Counted from the stretch's first letter, positions 26,168-34,314 are shown. The stretch: 64,000 bases of DNA from Rhizobiaceae bacterium (GCA_029233925.1 JARGOX010000001.1:396320-460319), one strand, 5' to 3'. The notes: generated by a model not told the origin, from the letters alone. Translations and numbers: made by a program.

Positions 26168-28405
26168 CTATTGTATTTCATGACCATCAAACCACCAACC
26201 GTCTCTGGCGAGCCTGGTGGGCACCTGAGCCCTGGATAATTTAACCGGCAGAGTGCGCGCATTTCTACGGCGCATCGCCACCAGTGTGCTTTTCAACTGC
26301 CGCCAATAACGGGCAACAGCAAGGCCGATGACAAGGAAAATACCGATAAACCCGGCCGGCTCCGGTGCAGATGATCCACTGAGATTGAGCGATGGATAGG
26401 CATTGGTCGACAGATTGGCAACCTTGGGCAATGGCACCTGCTTGCTTTGGGCATTTTGCGGATCTTGATTGACCACTTTCTGCGACACGGCAACGAAGGA
26501 GGTGAATGCACTTTGCAGGGAAAACCTGAGGCCCAATTGCGTGATCTGTTCCTTCAGCCCATCCGGCTGCCCGGAAATGATATAGGTGCGGTTCTTGTCA
26601 AAGATCTGCTGGCGTGCCCAGATGATGGGAATTGCGCTGTCCTTACCTGATGCATCCATCGGCAGGGAAATTTCAACCGGCATGGAAGCCTGGCGGCCGT
26701 TGATGCGTCCCTTGACGAAGATCGTGTGTTTGCCGCCCTTTTTGTATCGGGCAAAGACACGAACCGAACCACCTTCAAACAAATCACGGATTTTGGCAGG
26801 CGATTGCCCTTCGATGGCCAAACCGTTCCAGTCGACGGAAATATCGGTCAGCAAGGGGGTTTTCAGATCACGGGCAAATGTTTCGGCAACCTCAAAAGCC
26901 AGTTCTCCCGGCTCTATGTAGCGCACATACCCCCGGCCCTCATTTGCCATGCCCTCCAGTAGAAACCTGTTGACGGAGGAGCCGACCCCGAATGCGTAGA
27001 GACGGGCATTGCCAATCTGCTGTGCGACGGTTGCGATCACCTCTCTGTCGCCTCCAATATACCCATCCGTCAGGAAGATGATGATGCGCATGGCATCGTC
27101 AAGAGGCGCGCTGGTAAAGGCGTTGCGGATCGCATCATTCATTTGCGTACCACCGCCGGCGGTCAACCCCGATACATAGCGCACCCCTTCCTGAATATTG
27201 TCCGGTGTGGCCGCAATGGGATTGCTGGCGAATTGCGAGGTCGTGTCGGCAAAACTGAGGATACGAAAATGGTCATCCGGCCTCATGTTTTTCAACGCCT
27301 CATGCATGAACACCTGGCTTGCCCGAAGCGGAGCGCCGGACATCGAGCCGGACGTATCCAGAACGAAGATCAATTCCCGTGGTGTGGCCAGGCCTTGCTT
27401 TGGCATTTTTGGCGGTTCGATCAGCAACGACAAAAACCCACCGCGCTCGTCATAATGGGCCAGTGCGCCAGCCGAAATCTCGCTATCAGCTGCCAGGGCA
27501 TAGCGCAGGACAAAGTCCCGATTATCGATTTGCCCACCGGGTTTAAAATGTGCCTTTATGGCCTTTTCATCCCCGGCGGTTTCCAGTTCGTGCGTTGCGC
27601 TTGAGAATGTGGACACAGCATTGGCGGATTTCAGATCGATCTTGAGCGTTACCCGCCTGCTATCAATCGTTGAGGGCGTATTGAAACCAATCACCATGGG
27701 ATAGGTCGGCAATTTTTCGATCAGCCAATTGCCAGCCCTTTCCAAAGATTTCTGTTCATCATCATCAACTTTGTCTTCAATGTCTGCAGAAGGCGCTGGA
27801 TCGTCAGAATCAAGGCCCATGAGGTCGGCGACCGAAGGATTGACTTCCCCTTCGTACCGGGGACCGACAACCATCGGGACAACGAGTTCATAGGCAGCAT
27901 CGATCTTGGGCACCGTCTGCGCATAACGCAGTGTTATTTGAACCGGTTGGCCGGGCATCAGATTGGCAATGTTCTGGGTGAACATATTGGGACGGTGTTG
28001 GGTCAGCAACGCTGCAGCCTTGCCTTCAGACTGCGCCTTTTCAAATATTTCGCGCGCTTCTTCCTTTCGCTGAATGATCGCTTTGACCAGTTCATCGCCC
28101 ACCCGCATGTCCATCCCGTAAACCGCAGCCTTTTGATTGAGCGGAAACAGATAGGTTGCGTTGAGCGCCTGTGAGGTCGGGTTCAAAAATGTCTGGGTTA
28201 CCGTGACAGTGGCAACGTCTCCTTCAATTTTCACGTCATAGTGCGACTTTAAAAGCGGCAATGTGGTGTTGATGCCGTCCACTGACGCCACGACACGGCC
28301 GGCTTGTGAAGCATGCGCGTCTTCGGTAGCGCCCGCCGGTCCGGCACTCCCCAGTGCCAGGCACAGGATCAGGCAAAAAAATTGCATCGGGCGTTGGATC
28401 AGCAT
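26168..28405 (-). CDS. VIT/vWA surface protein with PEP-type sorting signal
   Basis: A 745-residue exported protein. A signal peptide (1-26) is followed by a VIT domain (about 40-165, 'VTVTQTFLNPTSQALNATY') and a von Willebrand A domain (about 344-520) with the MIDAS 'VLDTSGSMSG' at Asp350. Near residue 681 is 'APEPAGFIGIFLVIGLAVA', a PEP motif before a membrane helix and basic residues, as in PEP-CTERM proteins. Unusually, about 45 basic-rich residues follow. The family is like 'marine proteobacterial sortase target protein'. It starts 3 bp behind the exosortase gene and is its likely substrate. Confidence 0.9.
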   Translation of the reverse strand: MLIQRPMQFFCLILCLALGSAGPAGATEDAHASQAGRVVASVDGINTTLPLLKSHYDVKIEGDVATVTVTQTFLNPTSQALNATYLFPLNQKAAVYGMDMRVGDELVKAIIQRKEEAREIFEKAQSEGKAAALLTQHRPNMFTQNIANLMPGQPVQITLRYAQTVPKIDAAYELVVPMVVGPRYEGEVNPSVADLMGLDSDDPAPSADIEDKVDDDEQKSLERAGNWLIEKLPTYPMVIGFNTPSTIDSRRVTLKIDLKSANAVSTFSSATHELETAGDEKAIKAHFKPGGQIDNRDFVLRYALAADSEISAGALAHYDERGGFLSLLIEPPKMPKQGLATPRELIFVLDTSGSMSGAPLRASQVFMHEALKNMRPDDHFRILSFADTTSQFASNPIAATPDNIQEGVRYVSGLTAGGGTQMNDAIRNAFTSAPLDDAMRIIIFLTDGYIGGDREVIATVAQQIGNARLYAFGVGSSVNRFLLEGMANEGRGYVRYIEPGELAFEVAETFARDLKTPLLTDISVDWNGLAIEGQSPAKIRDLFEGGSVRVFARYKKGGKHTIFVKGRINGRQASMPVEISLPMDASGKDSAIPIIWARQQIFDKNRTYIISGQPDGLKEQITQLGLRFSLQSAFTSFVAVSQKVVNQDPQNAQSKQVPLPKVANLSTNAYPSLNLSGSSAPEPAGFIGIFLVIGLAVARYWRQLKSTLVAMRRRNARTLPVKLSRAQVPTRLARDGWWFDGHEIQ

Positions 28406-28408
28406 GGG

Positions 28409-29992
28409 TTATTCCTTTTGGGTTTCGATTTTCTGTTGGGGGTTGTTGAAAGCGGTCGCCAACGGCGGCACGGCCATATCGAGAGCAGCAACCGTCGCGT
28501 TCTCCAGAGCGTCGCGCTCCCAGCCATTCATCTGCCAGGGTGTGATGCGCTGGACGCTGGACCATCGCGTTTTCGGATGGGCGATCCATTGCCAGATTGC
28601 TTCTGCAACGCTGGAGGTTGCATCACCGCGATCGGACGTGAAGGTGACTGCGACGTGCCAGCTGTCGCCTTGCTGTCCGGTCGCCCGGTAAAGCGCCGTC
28701 GGCACAGGCGAAAACCGTGTGCCGAGGAATTCCACGCGATAGCCAAGTCCTCTCAGACAATCGTCGGGCGCATGGAGATGGCGCAGCGGCGATGACGTCT
28801 GAACAAGGGTCAGCGCCATTTTTCCATAAAGCGCCTTGCGGGCCTGACCGCCGTATTGCTCAAAATAGGCACTCTCCATCGCAGTCAGCGCTTGCGGTCT
28901 TCCAATGCGGCCCTCCAGCGTCAGAGGCATCTGGATTTCCGCAAGTGGTCGCGACACATCCAGTGCCTGACGCGGCAGGTTCACGATGATCAAAGCCAGA
29001 GACAGCAGGCCAACTGCGGCAAAGATCTGCAGGCATTCAGGCAAAAGGGTGGCAGGCAAAAGGGTGGCAGGCAAAAGGGTGGCAGGCAAGCGGATGATCG
29101 GAAACCATTTGAGCGAAACCGCTGCAACTTTTTCTGATGAACTGGCGCTCGAAGCCCGGTGACCCAGCAGGACAGGAAGTAGGCTCAGGGCGATGGTTCC
29201 ATAGCCCAAAAGGTCGTGAAACGGCTGCGCCATGACGTCGAACCCGAGCATGGGCTCATAAAGCAAGCCAACAGCGATGAAGCTGATCCGCAGCATATTG
29301 CCAATGATCGCAAGAACAATGGCAACAAAGCCCCACAAGGCCGCAATCATGAATTTCGGACGGTACAGAGCATTGAGACACACAACAAATGCCAGGCAAA
29401 GCATGAGGCTTGCCGTGCCCGAACAGGGCAAGTCGACAAGAACATCCCTGCCCTCGACCTGAATGCGAACACCCTCGCAGATCAGATCATTGAAGAAGGG
29501 AGAAAGCAGATTGCAGGCGCCGAAGGCGGAGAGTTCCTGCATGGGATAGCCCAGAACACGCTGCACGACGCGCTCGAACGGTAGCGCAAACAAAAACAGG
29601 ACAGACACCCAAAAGGGGGATATCGGTCGCCTTCTGTTCGCCATATTGAGCAACGTCAGCAGCGCATAGATATCGAGCGAGAGCGCGACCCCACCCAGAA
29701 TATTGATCGCCAGAAGCTGACCGGCCAACCGAACCAGGGCCGAAAACAACAACAGAGCGTAGGCATGGTTGCTTTGACTTTTATGGTTGCGCCGCAGCGG
29801 GCTCGAAACGCTGTAGCCGACAAGCGCGAAGATCAAACATGTGTAAATGGCGCCGCTTGATTGATAAGAGGGATCAAGCCATGTGGTGATCAGCCAGCGC
29901 AGCGGTTCGATGGCAAGAATGGCGGAAGCAAGCGCAAAACTTGCGCGCAAAAAGTGGCGGGAGGAAATGTGAGGAACGGTAATCTGCATCAT
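28409..29992 (-). CDS. Exosortase (XrtT-like) with C-terminal extension
   Basis: A 527-residue exosortase, a multi-pass membrane transpeptidase-like enzyme that cleaves and re-attaches proteins with PEP-CTERM-like tails. Active-site residues are Cys190 in 'VDLPCSGTASLML', Arg235 in 'IGNMLRISFI' and His259 in 'AQPFHDLLGYG'. From about residue 345 there is a soluble extension of the EpsI/DUF3485 type ('SPLRHLHAPDDCLRGLGY'). From memory, the subclass next to VIT/vWA targets is called exosortase T. A 15-bp triplicate repeat encodes a PATLL stutter at 303-318. First gene of the cluster; no good Shine-Dalgarno is seen at 29992. Confidence 0.9.
   Translation of the reverse strand: MMQITVPHISSRHFLRASFALASAILAIEPLRWLITTWLDPSYQSSGAIYTCLIFALVGYSVSSPLRRNHKSQSNHAYALLLFSALVRLAGQLLAINILGGVALSLDIYALLTLLNMANRRRPISPFWVSVLFLFALPFERVVQRVLGYPMQELSAFGACNLLSPFFNDLICEGVRIQVEGRDVLVDLPCSGTASLMLCLAFVVCLNALYRPKFMIAALWGFVAIVLAIIGNMLRISFIAVGLLYEPMLGFDVMAQPFHDLLGYGTIALSLLPVLLGHRASSASSSEKVAAVSLKWFPIIRLPATLLPATLLPATLLPECLQIFAAVGLLSLALIIVNLPRQALDVSRPLAEIQMPLTLEGRIGRPQALTAMESAYFEQYGGQARKALYGKMALTLVQTSSPLRHLHAPDDCLRGLGYRVEFLGTRFSPVPTALYRATGQQGDSWHVAVTFTSDRGDATSSVAEAIWQWIAHPKTRWSSVQRITPWQMNGWERDALENATVAALDMAVPPLATAFNNPQQKIETQKE
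29041..29085. repeat. 15-bp tandem repeat, three copies, inside the exosortase gene
   Basis: The unit GCAAAAGGGTGGCAG occurs at 29041-29055, 29056-29070 and 29071-29085 without a mismatch. On the coding strand it gives an in-frame PATLL stutter between the catalytic core and the next membrane segment. Since the unit is a multiple of three, copy number can change without breaking the reading frame. Confidence 0.97.
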
Positions 29993-30314
29993 GATGCCAG
30001 ATTGCCCGACCCCTTTGCAGCGGGTTCAAAGGGAATGTGCAGATTTTCAGCATTTCAGAGATTTGTGCCGATGAGAGGTGTGGGGAGACAAGCGACGATT
30101 TTGGTGGCGGCTTGCTAATTGCCAAGTCGGCTGAACCGAAAGTTTTCTTGCCATCTGAAAGTGCATTCGTTTATAATACATCCGTACACCTGACATCACG
30201 TGAGAGCTATGTAGCATTAACTGCAACATCATTGATCGAACCGGCTTCATCGGCTGTACCAATCTGTCCGGTGGAACGCGGGTTATATTCCTCAATGTCT
30301 CCGTGAGAAAAGCA
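29993..30314. other. Intergenic region between exosortase and RNA ligase genes
   Basis: This 322-bp gap holds the divergent control regions of two accessory units. At 30011-30017 and 30027-30033 the arms CCCTTTG and CAAAGGG form a 7-bp stem with a 9-nt loop, 19 bases ahead of the exosortase start. A near-consensus promoter for the RNA repair genes lies at 30148-30177. An open frame at 30037-30306 on the plus strand reads as non-protein-like and is not called. Confidence 0.6.
30148..30177 (+). promoter_or_regulatory. Sigma70-like promoter of the RNA repair operon
   Basis: TTGCCA (30148-30153), an 18-bp spacer and TATAAT (30172-30177) make a good housekeeping promoter. Transcription would start near 30184 and leave about 130 nt before the RNA ligase start. 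It suggests basal expression, unlike the sigma54 control of E. coli rtcBA. Confidence 0.6.
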
Positions 30315-31133
30315 ATGAAGATTCTGAAATACCCTCGTACGCGGCACGTCGAAGGGTCGCGCCTGCAACTTGGCGACAAGAGCGACGATAAACCCGTTGC
30401 CGAATTGCGGGATCAGTTCATCACGATTGAAGAAAAGGTGGATGGCGCAAATTGTGGCCTTTCCTTCAATGATGAAGGTGTACCCCGCCTCCAAAGCCGC
30501 GGCCACTTTTTGACTGGTGGTTACAGAGAGCGTCACTTTAACCTCTTCAAGACCTGGGCCAATGTCCATGCCGCGCGGTTTTTTGAGACGCTTGGCACAC
30601 GCTATGTGATGTATGGTGAATGGATGTACGCCAAGCACACGGTTTTTTACGACCAGCTTGCCCATTACTTCCTTGAGTTTGACATTTATGATCGTGAGGC
30701 GCAGCAATTCCTGTCAACCGCCGCCCGGCGTGAACTGTTGCATGGACAGCCGATCATGCCGGTGCCGGTTGTCTATCAGGGAACCGTCAACAGCGCAGCA
30801 GAGGTCAGCACAATGGTACGACCTTCCTGCTACAAATCGGGGGCGTGGCGGGACCGGTTGGACAAGGCGGCCAAAGCATCGGGCAGTCGAGGCGATTACG
30901 TCACGCAACAGACCGAAGACAGCGATCTGGCCGAAGGCGTGTATCTCAAGTGCGAAGAGGGTGCGATCGTTCGAGATCGTTTCAAATTTGTTCGCAGCGA
31001 TTTTCTGCAATCCATCGAAGCGTCCGATGGTCATTGGCAGGACCGCCCGATCCTTCCCAACGCATTGAGCGATGACGTTGATATTTTCGCACCTGTGCTT
31101 GGCGTGAAAGGGGCATACGATGCGACAGAATAA
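30315..31133 (+). CDS. RNA ligase family protein
   Basis: A 272-residue nucleotidyltransferase of the T4 Rnl2-like RNA ligase family, which joins 3'-OH and 5'-phosphate RNA ends with ATP. Motif I is 'EEKVDGANCG' with Lys41 as the AMP acceptor; 'YVMYGEWMYA' is motif III, 'YFLEFDIYD' IIIa, 'AEGVYLKCEEG' IV and 'RFKFVRSDF' V. All five are present, so it should be active. The ATG at 30315 matches the usual 'KYPRTRHVEGSRLQ' head; a GTG at 30303 is possible. It overlaps the HD-kinase gene by 14 bp, so the two enzymes are made together. Confidence 0.9.
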   Translation: MKILKYPRTRHVEGSRLQLGDKSDDKPVAELRDQFITIEEKVDGANCGLSFNDEGVPRLQSRGHFLTGGYRERHFNLFKTWANVHAARFFETLGTRYVMYGEWMYAKHTVFYDQLAHYFLEFDIYDREAQQFLSTAARRELLHGQPIMPVPVVYQGTVNSAAEVSTMVRPSCYKSGAWRDRLDKAAKASGSRGDYVTQQTEDSDLAEGVYLKCEEGAIVRDRFKFVRSDFLQSIEASDGHWQDRPILPNALSDDVDIFAPVLGVKGAYDATE

Positions 31134-32292
31134 AACCGCGACGCCTGAGGCAATTTACAATCTCGTGCCGGAAGCGCCTGCATGGCGGATCGACTGGGAA
31201 ACGATCTGGAGTCTGTTTCCCGAGTTTTCAGCACTTGATACGTGTCCGCAAGACCCGGTTCACCATGCGGAGGGTGACGCAGGCACGCATACGCGCATGG
31301 TGGTCGAGGCCCTGGTTGAAATGGATGAATGGTGTGATTTGTCCCCGCGCGATCGCAGCGTCGTGTTCTGGGCCGCCTGTTTTCATGACATTGGCAAGCC
31401 GGATACAACAAAGCATGAAGAGTATGGCCGCATCACATCACGCGGTCATTCTCGCCGGGGAGCTGCAATGACACGTGGCCTTTTGCGCAATCTTGGCGTT
31501 GACTTTTTTTGGCGCGAAGAGATTTGCGCCATCATACTTAAGCATCAACTGCCTTTCTGGCTCATCGAGCGGCCTGCTCCAGAGAGAACGGCGATTGAGA
31601 TTTCACTTGCATGCAGAGCCGACCTTCTGTGTTTGCATGCGCACGCCGATGCGCGGGGGCGAATTTGCAAAGACCAGCAGGATACTCTGGACAATGTGGC
31701 TTTGGCCAGACAGCTATTTGTGGATATGGGGTGTCTCGAGGAGGCTTTCAATTTCGCCAATGATGAAAGTAGGCTCGGTTTCCTGGAGGCCGACAGCCGT
31801 GATCCATTTTACATTGCGCATGAGGATTTTCGCTGCTGCGCCTATGTCATGTCGGCTCTGCCGGGATCGGGTAAAGATACCTGGATTGCGCGCAATTTGC
31901 CGGATATTCCGATGGTCAGCCTGGATCGTGTCCGGGCGGAAATCGGTATTGATGCAACGCAAAATCAAGGGCGTGTGATTCAAGCCGCCTACGAGTTGGC
32001 ACGAACGCATTTGCGTGCAAAACGCGACTTTGTATGGAACGCGACCAATATCACACAGCAGACACGGGGGAAAATTATCCGCCTGCTGCGCAACTATAAC
32101 GCAAAAATCCATATCATTTACCTGGAGGTTCTGCCAGAAACTCTGCTGCAACAGAACGTTACCCGCACTGCAACCGTGCCGACCGATATCATTGAGAAAT
32201 TGACGTGGAAACTGGAGCCGCCACAGAACACGGAATGCCACGTCCTTACCAACGTCGTTTCACATGAGATCAATTGCAGGCAATGCAATTGA
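31120..32292 (+). CDS. HD phosphoesterase-polynucleotide kinase fusion (HD-Pnk-like)
   Basis: A 390-residue end-healing enzyme. Residues 40-200 form an HD domain with His57, His89-Asp90 in 'CFHDIGKPD', His110 and His142, fit for removal of 2',3'-cyclic or 3' phosphates. Residues 240-390 form a P-loop kinase: 'ALPGSGKDTWIAR' (Lys252), 'VSLDRVRAEIG' (Asp269) and 'NATNITQQTRGKI', as in 5'-OH polynucleotide kinases. The layout equals that of the characterised Runella HD-Pnk. It would convert broken RNA ends into substrates for the ligase encoded just upstream. Confidence 0.9.
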   Translation: MRQNKTATPEAIYNLVPEAPAWRIDWETIWSLFPEFSALDTCPQDPVHHAEGDAGTHTRMVVEALVEMDEWCDLSPRDRSVVFWAACFHDIGKPDTTKHEEYGRITSRGHSRRGAAMTRGLLRNLGVDFFWREEICAIILKHQLPFWLIERPAPERTAIEISLACRADLLCLHAHADARGRICKDQQDTLDNVALARQLFVDMGCLEEAFNFANDESRLGFLEADSRDPFYIAHEDFRCCAYVMSALPGSGKDTWIARNLPDIPMVSLDRVRAEIGIDATQNQGRVIQAAYELARTHLRAKRDFVWNATNITQQTRGKIIRLLRNYNAKIHIIYLEVLPETLLQQNVTRTATVPTDIIEKLTWKLEPPQNTECHVLTNVVSHEINCRQCN

Positions 32293-32297
32293 TTTCG
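32265..32297 (+). terminator. Long hairpin over the stop codon of the RNA repair operon
   Basis: The arms ATCAATTGCA (32269-32278) and TGCAATTGAT (32284-32293) are perfectly complementary around a 5-nt loop. In RNA the stem extends outward with A-U, G-C and two G-U pairs to 32265 and 32297, about 14 bp. The TGA stop of the HD-kinase gene is inside the right arm. A short second hairpin, GAACC-TCC-GGTTC, follows at 32297-32309. There is no clear U tract, so termination is plausible but not sure. Confidence 0.55.
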
Positions 32298-32393
32298 AAC
32301 CTCCGGTTCCACACCTGATATTGGCGCGATGACAGACCTGGCAGTATTGTGGCATTGCGGTTGCTGGCAGGATCAACGCCGGCGGTTTGAGCA

Positions 32394-33077
32394 TCAACCA
32401 GCCGAGAAACCCTGAACTTTCCCGGCGACATGATCCCGGTAGACACGCAGATGGTCTTCAATGGCTTTTGTGCAGCCGGGGATATCGCGCTGAAGGGCGG
32501 CGTCGAGGATGGCCTTGTGTTCGGGAATGGTTTCGGCGCGAAATCCGAAAGTCCGCAGTTCCGACACCACCTGCTGGCGAAACCGGTCATAGATGCCCTT
32601 GTGCGTCTCAATCAGCAGCGAGGAGCCGCAGGCGGAAAGCAGCGTGCGATGAAACTCCCAGTCGGACCTCGACCAGACCGTCACAAAGGGCGTGATGTCA
32701 TCGGAGGATTTCATCTTGGATTCGATATGCGCCAGCTTGTGATGCGACGCATTGAGTTGAGCTTCCCATTCGACATCGCCGTTGCGGATCGAACCGGCGG
32801 CGCCCTCACATTCGAGCAGGATGCGCAAATGGGTCAGTTCCAGCAGCTTTTGTTCCGACGATTGCGGACAGCGGAAGCCGCGTTGCTCCTGAAAATCGAC
32901 AAAGCCTTCACAGGACATGCGAAACAGGATTTCCCGAATGGTGCTGGCACTGGTGTTGTAATCGGCCTTCAAACGGTTCGGCATCAGCTTCTGGCCAGGG
33001 CTGAAGGCGCCTGAAATCAGGCGATTGCGCATATCGAGGTAGACATCGTTTTGGGATGGGGCATGCGTGTCGATCAT
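32394..33077 (-). CDS. GntR family regulator (FadR/FCD type)
   Basis: A 227-residue regulator. Residues 8-75 are the winged helix (NRLISGAFSPGQKLMPNRL, then NTSASTIREILFRMSCEGF); the rest is an all-helical FCD effector domain with metal-site His residues such as in 'DWEFHRTLLSACGS' and 'EHKAILDA'. Such proteins usually bind an organic acid. It is divergent from the TRAP transporter operon and is its likely repressor. Candidate sites are discussed under findings. Confidence 0.92.
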   Translation of the reverse strand: MIDTHAPSQNDVYLDMRNRLISGAFSPGQKLMPNRLKADYNTSASTIREILFRMSCEGFVDFQEQRGFRCPQSSEQKLLELTHLRILLECEGAAGSIRNGDVEWEAQLNASHHKLAHIESKMKSSDDITPFVTVWSRSDWEFHRTLLSACGSSLLIETHKGIYDRFRQQVVSELRTFGFRAETIPEHKAILDAALQRDIPGCTKAIEDHLRVYRDHVAGKVQGFSAG

Positions 33078-33147
33078 TCAAATATCTGCCGGTTTGGGGT
33101 CATTGGTTCCAGATGGTCACGCAACCAGCTTACCCATAATTTCACTA

Positions 33148-33176
33148 TTTTCAAGAAATCACGAAATTTTTGTATA
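33148..33176 (+). promoter_or_regulatory. Possible promoter of the TRAP operon
   Basis: TTTTCA (33148-33153), a 17-bp spacer and TGTATA (33171-33176) lie in an AT-rich stretch about 110 bp ahead of the TRAP binding-protein gene. The -35 box is weak, as expected for a regulated promoter. TGGT...ACCA half sites at 33114-33127 just upstream could bind the GntR protein. Confidence 0.35.
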
Positions 33177-33288
33177 TTTCCGTTTTCCTGTTGTCGCAGG
33201 TGAAATCCATTGCTACCCTGCCTACCCTGTGGAGGAACAGGTAAATCTTCAATGTGCGTTGAAAGCAATTAAGAGGAGGAGAATACAA

Positions 33289-34314
33289 ATGAGGATCTTG
33301 AAAACAGCCATGGCCGTCCTGGCGACCACCTGCCTGGTAGCGAGTGTCGCGTCGAGCGCCGCTGCCGCCGACAAGACAACCTTGCGAATTCAGACACATT
33401 ACGCCCCGGAAACCGTGTCCGGCAAACTGGCGGCACAATATATTGATGACATTCAGACCATGTCGAACGGCATGATCGAAGTGGAGATGTTCTATTCGTC
33501 TTCTGTCGTCAAATCCGTCGAGACCTTCGATGCCGCCGCAACCGGAATTCTCGATTGCGACATGACTGGCGGCGCCTACCAGACGGGTAAAAATCCGGCC
33601 TTCCAATTTGTTGGCGACATCATGGGTGGCTATGAGACACCCTATCAACAACTTTCATGGCTCTATTACGGCGACGGGCTGGAAGCGGCCCAGAAGCTCT
33701 ACAACAAATTCGACATGGAACTCATCGGTTGGTGGGTCTATGGCCAGGAAAGCCTTGCTTCCTCCAAACCGATCCGCAACGCGGATGATTTCAAGGATTG
33801 GAAATTCCGTTCACCTCCGGGCATGGAAACCAAGATTTTTGAAAAACTTGGCGCCAAGCCGATCGTCATGGATTTCACCGAAATCTTTACGGCGCTGGAA
33901 TCCGGCATTATTGACGGTGCGGACGCATCGGGCCTTTCCAACAATGTGGGTCTCGGCCTGTATGACATTGTCAAACACGCCAATTTCCCCGGCTTTCACT
34001 CCATGCCATCGGACCATCTTGCCTGCAACAAGGCCAAATTCGATGCCATGCCTGAATATCAGCAGCGTATCATGAAGGTTGCCATGGAATCCCTGGCGCT
34101 GCGCACCGCACTGACCTTCGAAAAGAAAAACGCCGAGGCTGCAGCGAAACTGCGCGCCGAAGGTGTGACCCTGTATGCCTGGTCACCGGAAGATCTGCAG
34201 AAATTCCGCGACGCGGCACAGGCCACGTGGCCAGAATTTGCCACCACACCGGAAGCCAAGGATCTGGTCGAAGCGCATATGGCTTACCTGCGCCAGCTTG
34301 GCCTCGCCAAATAA
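33289..34314 (+). CDS. TRAP transporter solute-binding protein (DctP type)
   Basis: A 341-residue periplasmic binding protein with a signal peptide (MRILKTAMAVLATTCLVASV...AAA). 'IQTHYAPETVSGKLAAQYID', 'WKFRSPPGMETKIFEKLGAKP' and 'FTEIFTALESGIIDGADAS' are typical of the DctP family; the Arg in 'KFRSPPG' normally binds the substrate carboxylate. The ATG at 33289 has an excellent AGGAGGA at 33275-33281; an in-frame extension to 33067 is not used. The substrate is likely an organic acid, but which one is unknown. Confidence 0.93.
   Translation: MRILKTAMAVLATTCLVASVASSAAAADKTTLRIQTHYAPETVSGKLAAQYIDDIQTMSNGMIEVEMFYSSSVVKSVETFDAAATGILDCDMTGGAYQTGKNPAFQFVGDIMGGYETPYQQLSWLYYGDGLEAAQKLYNKFDMELIGWWVYGQESLASSKPIRNADDFKDWKFRSPPGMETKIFEKLGAKPIVMDFTEIFTALESGIIDGADASGLSNNVGLGLYDIVKHANFPGFHSMPSDHLACNKAKFDAMPEYQQRIMKVAMESLALRTALTFEKKNAEAAAKLRAEGVTLYAWSPEDLQKFRDAAQATWPEFATTPEAKDLVEAHMAYLRQLGLAK

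Noticed and set aside
29041..29085. Short repeats as a CRISPR array
   Set aside because: The units are directly adjacent without spacers and lie in frame in a coding gene; there are no cas genes in the window.
30272..30287. Sigma54-like TGGAAC...TTATA element before the RNA ligase gene
   Set aside because: The essential GC of the -12 element is absent and the -24 box has a mismatch; the sigma70-like promoter upstream is a better fit.
30037..30306. 89-codon open frame ahead of the RNA ligase gene, with a GTGA overlap
   Set aside because: The overlap looks like coupling, but the translation has no protein-like pattern, no ribosome site, and the promoter elements at 30148-30177 lie inside it.
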